From the NCBI GenBank assembly GCA_015039465.1, contig MU130698.1, forward strand, positions 593,646 through 657,645: a DNA stretch of 64,000 nt, read 5' to 3'. This stretch comes from Phlegmacium glaucopus. Taxonomy: Eukaryota; Basidiomycota; Agaricomycetes; Agaricales; Cortinariaceae. Position numbers and translations under genes: made by a program. This document shows, in pieces, positions 48,901 through 59,229 of the stretch (positions within the stretch are counted from its first letter, which is position 1; each line of letters begins with the position of its first letter). The notes beneath the pieces were generated by a model that was given only the letters and a program-made list of their open reading frames with translations, was not told the origin of the DNA and did no database searches.

Positions 48901-49745
48901 ATATCTATTAATAATGGACCTAATTCTGCCTCAGCAGACTCTTCAGGCCCCTCAGGGACTTCATTTTTGTCATCGTCATCATCATCGGCAGTGACTAAGG
49001 ATGGTGGACAGTCTTCCTCATCATTGGAATCATCAGTGCCATTGCTAAGCTCAAGAACATGAGATAGATTTGAGGGAGCTACACTAGTATGCAGATAGAT
49101 ATCTTCATCATCGACTTCTTCCATGCGGACGGAAGTAGATCTTGAAGCTGGCTGAGACTTCTTGGGAGGAGCTACAGGAACTACATCATCACTGTCGTCA
49201 TCATCATCACACTCATGTTGACAAACAGCAATGAAAATTGGTTGCCCATTAGAATAGAATTTTCAATACTAATAAGTGAGATATGAACTTACATTAGAAC
49301 TGTTGTTAGGTGGTTTGGCCGCAGTTGGTGCGATGTTGGATTTCATGGCTTCGCGAGCCTTTTTCCTGACAACGAGGGGGTCTCCATTGTTGGCAGCACA
49401 TTCTGTAACAGTGCGCTTGCGACGAAGGGCCAAGGAATCTGAAGAAAAGGACATAGATATATATTTGAGGATGGATTGCGTTATGAGGATCTGGATGACA
49501 CTCACTGGAGGTAGTCTTCTCGATGTTTGTTGATATACAAAAAATAAAATAAATTTTGGTACTATGCAGTTGAATACAAGCCCCAAAGTGGTAGGATCTT
49601 ACCCGCCGTGAACCTGGCAGGTAAACCGCCAACCCGTGCCAGGGGTGCGGGTATGCAGAGGGTTGACAAAGTCCTACCCTTACCCATACCTGAGCATACC
49701 CTACCCATCACCCATCACGGGTTACATAACCCGTTACAATCACTA
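45971..49745 (-). mobile_element. Autonomous-type hAT transposon, 3,775 bp, perfect 8-bp TSD
   Basis: The ends are tagtgattgttatgggtaac at the left and the reverse complement of tagtgattgtaacgggtta at the right. cctacaat flanks both sides (45963-45970 and 49746-49753). The related solo LTR at 54.4-55.0 kb has this sequence once (54880-54887, opposite strand) and serves as the empty site. Subterminal gggtaaggg and acccttaccc motifs are present. It encodes the transposase below. Its many CpGs contrast with the CpG-poor surroundings. Confidence 0.95.
46180..49454 (-). CDS. hAT transposase with BED-like finger and hATC domain; one in-frame stop
   Basis: Translation starts at 49454 (MSFSSDSLALRRKRTV), followed by an acidic region. 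A BED-type finger follows around 48,690-48,790: C-x4-C in FECAAARC, then H-x3-C in LRKHAKIC. The RNase H-like core shows FATDAWTSPNHKAFVAI, CDNTSNNDAMIKHL and RCFTHILNLAAK. The dimerisation domain is at the C-terminus (SVDVERVFSQGRIVLSHLRS, then RALMCLGVWSRMGY). About nine introns of normal size separate the exons, and the stop is at 46180-46182. One in-frame TGA lies at 46594-46596 (ELRDELD stop YLSTDPEQ), where Arg or a similar residue would be expected. Apart from this the gene looks whole. Such proteins excise and reinsert the element. It could be active only if the stop is absent or bypassed. Confidence 0.88.
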
Positions 49746-50193
49746 CCTACAATGTCCTGATTTTGGAAGCAGAAGAGAACAGAAAGATGGAAGACCTCAG
49801 TGACTTAGAGGATGAACAAGAGGAGGAAACTAAGTTGATATTCGAACTGAGGAAAACATACAAGTTTCAAGTACTTAAATAATAAAAGGAATTGCAACCA
49901 AAATATAAAGGATAAATATAAAGTGCTGTGTTCTGCTCCCAGAAGGTCCTGCATTCTTGGGTGAATAATCCATAGCGGGTGTGCTGACTGATAGTGGGAA
50001 AGTGATGACAAAAAATAGTGGTTGTGGCGAAGATGTGGTATTGGGTTTGGAGTATTGTTGGAGGAGCCAGAATGATATGGAGAAGTCTCGGAGTTGGACG
50101 TTGGAGTAGATCTGGAAACAAGGGAAGGTACTGGAATGGAGTATGGAGTACCGGAGACAACTCTGATGGAGCTGGACTGGAGTCACATATAAC

Positions 50194-50771
50194 TAGTGTT
50201 TGAAAGTCTGGTCCAGTCCGGTTTTTTGGTATTTTTGGGCAGGACCGGGACTGCAACCGGTCCACTAAGCTTCTAAAAGGTCAAAAGACCGGACTGGACC
50301 GATTAGGACCGGTCCACATCGGTTTTTTGCAGTCCTGGACCAGTCCTGGTCCAAGACTGTCCAGGACCAGACTTTTGACAAATACCGGTCATATTTTCAT
50401 ATATAACATCAGACAAATATGTAGATGTGATCTATACCTTTAGAATAAGCCCAAGAACGTTAAATTCCGTTGGGAATTGACAATTTTATGGTGATATTAT
50501 TTGTTTCCTACTATTTTGTGTACATTTTTACTGTTTTATTTTTTTCTCAGTGAATATTTGACCAATAAATACGGTCTTTATCTTGTTTTAAAGGGACAAA
50601 TAGGCGCTACAAGACTACCGGTACAGACCAGTCCTAGGACCGAAGACCGGTCTTTTTCCAGTCTTTGCTTCTCAAAAACCAAAAAACCGGACTGCTGGTC
50701 CGGTCTTTTGCAGCCTGGTCTGGTCTTTTTGCAGTCTTTTTGCAGTCCTGCAACTGGACTTCCAAACACTA
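50194..50771. mobile_element. 578-bp hAT-type MITE with perfect 8-bp TSD
   Basis: The TIRs are tagtgtttgaaagtctggtc at the left and the reverse complement of tagtgtttggaagtccagt at the right. Both flanks are catataac (50186-50193 and 50772-50779). The interior is full of accggtc / gaccggt and tccagtcc motifs. The related LTR at 54.4 kb lacks it, with an uninterrupted counterpart at about 54,428-54,450. Its ends differ from the neighbouring hAT, so it needs another transposase. Confidence 0.9.
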
Positions 50772-50790
50772 CATATAACAGAATGTAACA

Positions 50791-50872
50791 TGGTGGTGGT
50801 TAGCAAGTGGTGGTGGTTAGTGAGTGGTGGTGGTTAGTGAGTGGTGGTGGTGGTTAGTGAGTGGTGGTATGC
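50791..50872. repeat. 17-bp GGTGG-type minisatellite, right part
   Basis: Direct copies of ggtggtggttagtgagt continue from the left part at 45,773. An inverted array of the same unit is at 57.59-57.71 kb. Confidence 0.8.
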
Positions 50873-51879
50873 CCTTGGATGGAGATACAAATTTGTCCAA
50901 CATGTCCCAGGTCACACCCCTGGACAAACTAATTGAAATAGTACAGTAATTACTCTATCAACATCTGCATAATGAGCAAGTTTTCCCAGCTCTCACAGAA
51001 CAAACAAGTGCCTCTTAAATCTCACCTGTTTGACAAGGCCAAGCATGTCAGGAAGCTAAAGAAGGCTGTAATAATATGTGTTACAAACTTTTCTTTTTAT
51101 TTTCTAAACTCCACCAAGCACAATGTTGTTTCACTTATACATGCTTTACTCCTTCTTTTCATTTCTGTCCACACATGTTTACCTTGTTCTTTTCATTGTT
51201 TCACTTTATCTTTCACACACATGCATACAACTCATTGTAATTTGTATGAGTCATTTCATACTTTTACCTATGACTCATCTTTTACATGCAGACAACTCAT
51301 ACCTTTATGTGACTCATCCTTTTCATATAAATATTGTATTTACTTAACTTGTATTCTCTAGCTAGTTCTTGAGAATCTTACCTCCTTTACTCTCAATCTC
51401 AAACTCTTGAAGACAATACCTAGAGACAACCTCTTGGCATCTTTAAGAGCTCACTACTACAAAGAATTGATCTTTATACAACTGATTATGGTCAGAGTCA
51501 TCTGAACCATTTGAAGTTGTAACAAAAGAACTAGCTACTGTATTCCCCTACGCTCTCTTTCCAGAAGGGTTAGATATACTTAGCTGAAACCAACACCAAA
51601 ACAAAACCAAATGAACACTGTGAAAGGAGAAAAACTAAACCAGTGTAAGAATATCAAGCAAAGATGTTATATTATCCAGAAAGAAGTAATGCTAGAACCA
51701 GCAAAAGAGCAGACCTTTTTTCCACTCCACCTGAACTCACAGAAGATGTGCTAGCAGCAATCAGTGCATCTAAAAACCCATTTGACTTTGCATGAGAAGA
51801 ATGTAACCCTTTCTTATCATTCACCAACACTATTGAACCACAAACAGAATCCAATCCTTGGACCAATCCATATCCAACC
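50873..51879. other. Non-coding sequence upstream of a gag remnant, possible 5' LTR/leader
   Basis: The stretch is T-rich with repeated atgactcat motifs (51,240-51,330) and a TATA-like catataaatattg at 51,329. This looks like an LTR promoter region. I could not define LTR ends or a matching 3' copy. Confidence 0.35.
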
Positions 51880-52865
51880 TTGAAACCAGACAAAGCCATG
51901 ATGGGATCTACAGCACCAGCCACCAGTTCCCCAAATGAGTTGAACATCAACAAACTGAAACCCTTTGCCGGTGACAGATGCAAAGTAAAAACATTCCTAC
52001 AAGAATGCAATATATACTTGACCATCAACAACAAACTGTACAACACAGATGAAGCAAGGATTGCACATCAGAAAAAAATAACCTTGGCCTGGCTGGCTCT
52101 GGCTGCCCTGGCCAGCCCTGGCCAGCCCTGAACATCTTTGGCTAGGTTTAAAAATCTGAAAAAAATGTAACAAATCACAGAAATATTTATAGTACCCAAT
52201 TCCAAAAAAAAGTAAACAATTACATAAGACAGATGCTGAGATATTCAAGATTTTTAAACAATTTAATATCTTGAATATCTCAGCATCTGTCTTATGTAAT
52301 TGTTTACCTTTTTTTGGAATTGGGTACTATAAATATTTCTGTGATTTGTTACATTTTTTTCAGATTTTTAAACCTAGCCAAAGATGTTCAGGGCTGGCCA
52401 GGGCTGGCCAGGGCAGCCAGAGCCAGCCAGGCCAAGGTTATTTTTTTCTGATGCATTCATCCTTTCTTTTATGAATGAAGGAGAAGTGGGACAATGCAAG
52501 GAAACTTGGTTAGACAGCATCACTGACACCCAAGGAAAAATTATCCTTCCAACACTCACCACATTCTTGTCCACTGTAACAAACCAGTTTAAAGAAGTGA
52601 ACTGAACCCAAGACACCTTGCACATGTTGACCCTTCTCAGACAAGGGAAGAGAACAGCTGAAGAAATTGCCATCAAATTCTCTCTACTTGCTGCGCAAGC
52701 CAGACTAGAAGAAAAGACAACTTCAGATAATATCCATCTGATCCATATGTTCTGAAATATCCTGAACCCATCTTTATCCAGGAAAAAATTACTAGCCGAC
52801 AATGTACCTACAACTATCAAAGGGTGGAAAGACCAATATTGTGCACCAATACTGATTGGTAGCAT
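51880..52865 (+). pseudogene. LTR-retrotransposon gag, interrupted by a palindromic insertion
   Basis: The frame from 51880 reads MKPDKAMMGSTAPATSSPNE, then INKLKPFAGDRCKVKTFLQE and NKLYNTDEARIAHQKKIT, typical of Ty3/Gypsy gag in basidiomycetes. At that point a 388-bp palindrome breaks the gene. The frame resumes with FILSFMNEGEVGQCKETWLD and continues through TLHMLTLLRQGKRTAEEIAI. A TGA in NQFKEVN-stop-TQDTLH and a later stop show further decay. I found no protease or RT downstream. The recognition rests on family patterns I know. Confidence 0.7.
52066..52453. repeat. 388-bp near-perfect palindrome (185-bp arms, 18-bp spacer)
   Basis: Arms 52066-52250 and 52269-52453 are reverse complements, with one clear difference (gtaaac context near 52,212) across the full length. 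The outer 17-18 bp of each arm (catcagaaaaaaataac) are gag sequence on the left and an inverted copy of it on the right. Near the ends are repeats of ctggccagggctggccag. No coding function is apparent. Confidence 0.92.
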
Positions 52866-53556
52866 GAGAAGAAAGCTTAAAAGTTGCCATCATGAAAATA
52901 AGCAGACTTTGAATTCACTTGCCTGTTTTGGAAGCAGCCCTGAATTGTGTTCCTGGTCAACAAATCATTCATTTGACATTATTATCCTCATTGCTCATCA
53001 TATTCTCAATGTCTCACACTATGCTCTCCATCATTTACACTATTGACATGCTCCTAAACATCTACCCATCCATTTGTTCCTTGGCTAGTGATACAACAAA
53101 GTGATCAATCTACTATTTGCATTGGTCATCAGCTTGCATTTGATTGTATCTTTGGCCCATCATTTCAAGAACAGCCCATTTATGGATGCATCAGCTACAT
53201 CTCTCATTATGTAAAAGGCTTTGTCATTGTTGTTGTGGCTATGGACCCACAAGTCTTCCCCTCAGCTATCTACCTTGCCATACCTTGCTCCTGGATCACA
53301 CTCAGTCCCCTATCCTCAATTATCTACCTCTTATCTTATCATTCACTGCCAAAACCAACATTCATGTGGTACCTGAAGCCTTCCCACCCTCTTTATGACA
53401 ATTTAGGAAGTCCAGGAGGATCACAACTAAGCAGGAATTGCAGATGAATCAGCAGCAGAGGATTATTCTTGCAGTGTGTCAAGTGTTATCAAGGCTGCGC
53501 AACATGGGATCATGGGCAAGTAGTATTTTCTTGGGAACAAGGCTGCACCTTTCAAG
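52866..53556. other. Decayed retroelement interior, no readable gene
   Basis: This CpG-poor sequence follows the gag remnant. Open frames are short and broken by many stops. It could derive from the missing pol region, but I see no RT or integrase motif. Confidence 0.35.
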
Positions 53557-54170
53557 TGTTGACTCAGGACCTTTCACATTTTTGACATGACCACACGCCT
53601 ATGGAGTTGAGATATTTTTGCTATTGGACTATGTACACTGCCTTCTTTTCTTTTCTCTCACACTTTGACACTTTACAGATTTTTTTTATTGTTCCTTCTT
53701 CTTTTCCATTGTTCTTTTCTTCTCACAGCTGTCCTCTCTTTATCTTTCTTCCTTTGACAGCATGTACTTCTTTCTTTTTATTGTTCTACATAGTCTCATC
53801 CTTAGGGTATAAATACTCCTCTTTTGTACCAGGATAGGTAGTTTCTCCCAATTCATTCTTAGTCCCCTACAGTCATCATCTCAGTGGAGTTCCAGTGAAT
53901 TCCTCCCTCAAGTTCGCTTTTTCAGCCTTTTATATGTTACTGTCCTATACTGTCTACTGCTATAGTCTTACTGAAGACTCTTTCTTACCCATCCTCATCC
54001 TCATCCTCTACCTCAGTCACCTTCCAAAATCTTCATCCTCATCCTCCTCTACTCTCTTCTAACCAAGTGTGCTTACTAGTCTCTGGTTATACCTTCCCTA
54101 AATGAACACAGGGAGATATTCTGACCTAAAGTCTGGTCCAGTTCCCTCTGGTTGGTGTTTTATAACAACA
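53557..54170 (+). mobile_element. Candidate LTR (614 bp) downstream of the gag remnant
   Basis: The sequence opens tgttgactcagg and closes ttataacaaca. It has a T-rich promoter-like stretch, a TATA motif (gggtataaatactcc at about 53,807) and CT-rich sequence after it, as in Ty3/Gypsy LTRs. I find no target duplication and no second copy in the window, so the ends are tentative. Confidence 0.4.
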
Positions 54171-54423
54171 CAAACAACAATTTATAATGCTTGTAGTATA
54201 TATGTAGGTGTAAGGTGGTTATCAAAGATAACCATCTTGGAATTCAACTTCATACTGGGTCCCTACTGCCTCTAATATCTATGTTCTTTCTTCAACAGCT
54301 GGGAATTGCATGTTTTCAAATAAAAGGGGAATAGCAACCCATGATAAGTCTGAAAGGGGTTTGTGTTCTTCCAGAATGTCATCAGTTATTGTGCATGAAT
54401 TCAAGAGTTGGTAAAGCAGATAA

Positions 54424-55001
54424 TATTACATTCCGTTATACATGACTCTGGTCCAGCTCCGTTGGAGTTATCTCCGGTACTCCATACTCCATTCCAGTAC
54501 CTTTCCATGTTTCCAGTTCTACTCCTCCTACGTCCAACTCCGAGACTTCTCCGTATCATTCTGACTCTTCCAACAATACTCCAAACCCATTACCACACCT
54601 TCACCATAACAACTATTTCTTTGTCATCACTTTCCCACTATCAGTCAGCACACCAGCTATGGATTATTCACCCCAAGAATGCAGGACTTTCCGGGAGCAG
54701 AACACAGCACTTTATATTTATATTTTATATTTCAGATGCTATTCCTTTTATTATTTAAGTACTCGAAACTTGTATGTTTTCCTCAGTTCAAATATCAACA
54801 TAGTTTCCTCCTCTTGATCGTCCTCTAAGTCACTGAGGTCTTCCGTCTTTCCGTTCTCTTCCGGTTCCAAAATCAGGACATTGTAGGAGCTGGGTGGCAC
54901 AGCACATACGCTGAGGCCAAAGTCCTTTCCATTACTTGTTCTGGTTCTGTTCCATCTGATCCAGTGTTACTCCGATGTTATCCCTTTGTCTAAACTTAAC
55001 A
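54424..55001 (-). mobile_element. Solo LTR with perfect 5-bp TSD (empty-site paralogue)
   Basis: On the minus strand it starts tgttaagtttagacaaaggg at 55001 and ends near 54424. gataa flanks both sides (54419-54423 and 55002-55006). It is collinear with the LTR at 45848-50790 but lacks both nested elements, so it shows the sequence of the two target sites before insertion. Confidence 0.88.
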
Positions 55002-55006
55002 GATAA

Positions 55007-56206
55007 CCAATTTGTTGGGTTGTTAAAGCAATATATGGAAAGGTTGTCAGGGGATAACCCTGAGGTATATACCATATTTACTGTTTATATTTTATCCTCA
55101 TTTCGACTTGCTTACATACTTATTTGCTACTGTTTGGCTACCACCTTATTTCAAGTAGTAGTCAGTAATTACTGTGGAACCCCCTACTTTGCTAGCTTTT
55201 TGCTACTGTCACCTAGTCTTTATAGACTGTCTACTCTCCCTAGAATCTCATCTCCTCTTATATGTAGGTTGCCCTAACACATTCACCAGCAAATACCACA
55301 ATGATAGTGGTCTCTTTTTCTCACACTATAGCTCAGAAAATGGTATAAGAACCTTGTTCTCAATACTGAGAACTTGGAAAGGTATTTTTGCACAAGATAA
55401 TCCTATGTGGGAGCCATAGAGGGGGCAATCTACATCCTCTGATTTCCTGAGTTTAAAGCAAGCCCAGCAGGATGGCCTGCAAAGGTGTACATTGGACTGC
55501 AAAAGGGGGCTTGTGCCAAGCCTACTGATATTGTGACAAAATGCAGAATGGCCAACAAAATGTTTAAACTCAGATACACACATATATTTAGTTATGTAGG
55601 GCCACACTTGGAGTTTCAAGTTGTGACTTGTGTGTGTGACCCACATGTGACAACTAGTCCAAACACCAGACCCCATCAATGAAAGAAAATGTAGCCTTGT
55701 AGCTGAAAGTTTACAAACACTAGATCTGACTGTTCCATCACTTTCACATGGGCAGTTCAAATGTAGGACCCCTGAAAGTTCCATTGGAACACAGATCCAA
55801 AAAGTCAAAATTTTCCAAAATTTTATCTGGACAGTTTTGGGCAATTTCTATCTGGATGGCAGATCTGGGTCCAGGTATGGGCAATTCTTATCCAGACATG
55901 GATCTGGGTTACCCAAAATCACTATTTTCACTTTTTTTCACTTTAAAATGCCTATTACACATGCTACATGCATCTCATAGGTGAACTACATTAAGATTCC
56001 ACAAAAATACAGCAAATCTTGCCCATTTCGAGGCCCAGCTAAGCTCGTCCTCTGCTGGTTTTTTCCTTCCAGCAAGAGCTTTCAAAGCTTCAAGAACTGT
56101 CTTGCTGTTACCTCTGATATCTGGCTCATCATGGATTTTGAGGAAGTCTGGTGATGATGTGGGGTATGAGATGTGAACAGGAGATGAAAACTCTAGATTA
56201 CAGAAC
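55007..56206. repeat. Old dispersed repeats, no gene
   Basis: 55,045-55,175 is a relative of 2,790-2,910. From about 55,765 there is the aggacccctgaaagt repeat shared with 43.6 kb. The remainder, including short open frames at 55.3-55.8 kb, is CpG-poor and degenerate. Confidence 0.5.
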
Positions 56207-57184
56207 TAGGGATGCCAAAGTTCAGTTCAGTTCAGTTCAGTTCAGGACCCATTTTCTCAGAACCAGAACCAGAACCAGTTAAAAATAGACTTTTGTTAGG
56301 ATATCACCAATTTGACAAGAAATTCTCATTTTAAATTTTATTTTCTAAAATTACATCTTATTTCTTAGAAATAAATATCTCTTGAAATTTGAGGCCAGAA
56401 GTTTGTAGTATTGGTGTTATAACTATGACATCACTAAAAGTAAATATGAAAAGAAAAAATACCACTAAATCTTTTTTTTTTTTAATCTTTGTTTATTGTC
56501 CTTTGTAGTGGGCCATATGGTAGACATATACTGTAAATGTAACTACTGGGGTATACTACTTGGCCAGGATGGCTGTGAACCAATCAACTGCTATGAGAAA
56601 TGCATAGCATGACTCAAAGCAGGGTATCCGCATGAAATAATGATTGTAACAATAAGATGATGTGCTGGAGTAATATAGATTATGTTGTTATGGTAATGGT
56701 TGGCTATTGTTGTGCATCTGCAGTAATTGCTTCCTGAATAGTGCCAAATTGCCCGCTGTGTCCTATAAACTTGAATAAATGTGGGAAAAGTTCTGGGGTG
56801 GATAGGAGTTTGTTGAGGTTACTAAATAATTTTGCCAACTAGTGACAACTTTGAATTGGATTCTTGCAATAGGAGTATATTAATATTAATAAAACCTGAA
56901 GTTATAAAGTAAATGAGACATATTATTGATTATGTACTATGCCAGACCAGAAAATGATGTACTCTGATTGGAAATATATTGTGTTGGTGACTTGAATAAA
57001 TATTCTCATTACAGATACAGGTATATTGTGCCATTTAACCTGTAAAATAATGCAAATAAGTAAATATATTACTTAAATGTTTGCCTTGGGATATAGTGGT
57101 TCAGAATGGTTTGAACCAGTTCAGAACCAGTTCTCAGATTTCTGGCCAATCAAGAACCAGAACCAGAACCAGATGGCTGAGGCT

Positions 57185-57216
<32 letters not shown>

Positions 57217-57290
57217 TGGCTGAGGCTGAACCAGAACCAGAACTGAACTAGAAACTTGATTTGGTTTGGTTGGTTCTGGTTCTATGCATC
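56207..57290. mobile_element. Second tagggatgcc-family element, inverted, with a nested insertion
   Basis: It opens tagggatgccaaagttcagt at 56207. 56,280-56,470 and 56,828-57,280 are the reverse complement of the element at 7,236-7,976. Hexamer arrays of agaacc / ggttct occur at both ends. The right terminus (about 57,288) is decayed, with no clear ggcatcccta. A 350-bp insertion interrupts the interior. Confidence 0.8.
56471..56820 (-). mobile_element. 350-bp poly(A)-tailed retroposed insert
   Basis: Comparison with the copy at 7.2-8.0 kb shows that this block is extra. It is flanked by actaaat on both sides (56464-56470 and 56821-56827). Read on the minus strand it ends acaataaacaaagatt followed by a run of about 12 A. 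The target duplication, AATAAA-like signal and A tail fit a truncated LINE, SINE or mRNA retrocopy. I see no recognisable coding sequence in it. Confidence 0.75.
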
Positions 57291-57589
57291 AGTGGTTCCG
57301 GGTTCGGGCCACATAGCAATGGTCTCTTAAAATATACCCTTCACCAAAAAATATATTGTCACATATTTCTGTACTGTTACATACCGTTATGTACCCTAAG
57401 GCTGACTGTTCATAGTATCATACTGCTTCATAGGGCCGCTCCCATGGATCTCATTAAATAAAATTTCTTCTAAGTTAAAAAAGCCAACCCCAAATAAAGC
57501 CCATGCACAATGTTGATTTTTATATTTGGTAATTTCGGTCACAATGCACAACATCACACACCCTCTTCATCTCTCACCACCACCATGTC

Positions 57590-57712
57590 CAGTGATGGCC
57601 ATCACCACCTGCCAACCACCACCACCACTCGCTAACTGCCACCACTCACTAACTGCCACCACTCACTAACTGCCACCACTCACTAACTGCCACCACTCAC
57701 TAACCACCAGTG
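57590..57712. repeat. 17-bp minisatellite, inverted copy of the 45.8/50.8-kb array
   Basis: gccaccactcactaact is repeated head to tail with few changes. It is the reverse complement of the ggtggttagtgagt unit that surrounds the solo LTR. Confidence 0.85.
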
Positions 57713-59229
57713 ACCTGTGACATATTTCAAATTTTGGCCAAGGTAAAAATTTGTCCAGGCTTCATCTCCTCAAAGTCTCCATAAATACTCAATTTGAATT
57801 TTGAATTTTTGAGGGAATGGTTTTCAACCATCAGCCACTCCCAATGTGACCAGGGACAAACACTCAATTTTGTCCACAACCAAAGGCTCTGTGATGTGTG
57901 ATGGATGAACTAATTGAAATGGTACAGCAGTCAGGGTTTTCCATGATCTGGGATGTGTTTTATGCCTCCAGGGGATGTGAGGAATTGAAATTTGGTTGCA
58001 CAAGACCACATCTAATCACATGTTATGTAGGCTAATGAGCACATCTGCATGTGTTTTTTCTGTGGCTCAAATTAGAGCTCATTCAGGCATCAAACTGGCA
58101 TAAAGGCTTGATGATCATGACTTTTAGCATTATCTCCTGGATTTGGGTTGACCAAATCTGAAAAAATATAATTTGTGTGGTAGAAACATGCTTCTCACAT
58201 TGCAAAACACTGCATTCCAAGCACAATTTTGCAACTTTGTTCAAGCCAGATCCAGTGGAAAACATTACAAAAACGGACTGCACAAGAATTGTGGCCAGAA
58301 AGTTGAGCCTTGAGACGAAACTTGGATTACACTTTTCTGGATGAAAGGATGAGAGGACCACAACAACTACAAACAAAATCTGTTTGGCAGGCTCCACAAC
58401 TTTAACCCATATTCACACCACGTGACAGGTGGCGGTCGCTCTCGCCTTCAACATGCATAGCTGAGGGTGGATCAAACACGGGCGAAATAGATGGCGAAGG
58501 CTCGTCTGCATCGCATCCAGGGTTGCCCATTCCCACCACCGACCCGCCTCAAAATTTAATCACGTCTCCAACTAAAGAATCTACTACTAGACATAAACGG
58601 TCAATGGCCTCTCTTTTCTTCTTCTCTGCTCTTAATCATCGTGCACAACATTATACACAACAATTGGACTAGAGAAAAACTACCAAAGAGTCCCCAGATT
58701 CATGCCTGCTACCTACCCTGGTCCTCTTTCTAACTCTCCTATCTAGATAATTTGGGAGGTCCTCGAGGATACCCCTTCTGCCCACGTTACCTCTATCCCC
58801 ACCCAAATTCCGCACCGCGTCTGCCGCTGGTGCTGGTCCTCTTTCTCAAGATCTAACCCAGTCAAACGCCGAAGAATCCAAAAACAGCAGCAGCAGCAGC
58901 AGCTCAACCTAGGCACATTAGAGGTTGGTAGTACGAGTTCAAGTGGAGAAGCAGGGAAATCTCGAATTTATTGTTCATACACAAGATTTGGATGTTTCTA
59001 ATCCATTTAAAGTAGGGTCCAGGCTATCCTTCAATCCACAAAACACGTTGAAAGACGCGGAGGAAGCTTCGTCACTGCTGCGGGTCACAACTTCATCGTC
59101 ACGATTAATGCGAATTGTATGTCTCTTTATATTCTTTTGTCTGCTTGATTCAATTATAATTGAATGCCAGTGGGAGAAGAGGGAGCCGAGCGTTTGGTAA
59201 ATCATGTTTCACAATCAATGGTGTGCATT
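57713..59229. other. Intergenic sequence, transition out of the repeat island
   Basis: 57.7-58.4 kb is CpG-poor and repeat-like. From about 58,430 CpG returns. A (cag)n run lies at 58,886-58,903. Earlier exons of the gene at 59.2 kb may lie here, but I cannot place them. Confidence 0.4.

Larger units (their letters stand above)
45848..50790 (+). mobile_element. Solo LTR (about 574 bp without insertions) carrying two nested elements
   Basis: The LTR begins tgttgagtttagac and ends gaatgtaaca, the usual TG...CA form, with tggtg on both sides as a 5-bp target duplication (45843-45847 and 50791-50795; the flank is a ggt repeat, so this alone is weak). Removing the hAT (45971-49745) and the MITE (50194-50771), each with one TSD copy, leaves about 574 bp. 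That core matches 54424-55001 on the other strand. No gag or pol of this family is joined to it. Confidence 0.8.

Noticed and set aside
51997..52474. Two nearly identical open frames on opposite strands (83 and 67 aa)
   Set aside because: They are the same sequence read from both arms of the palindrome; there is no evidence that either is translated.
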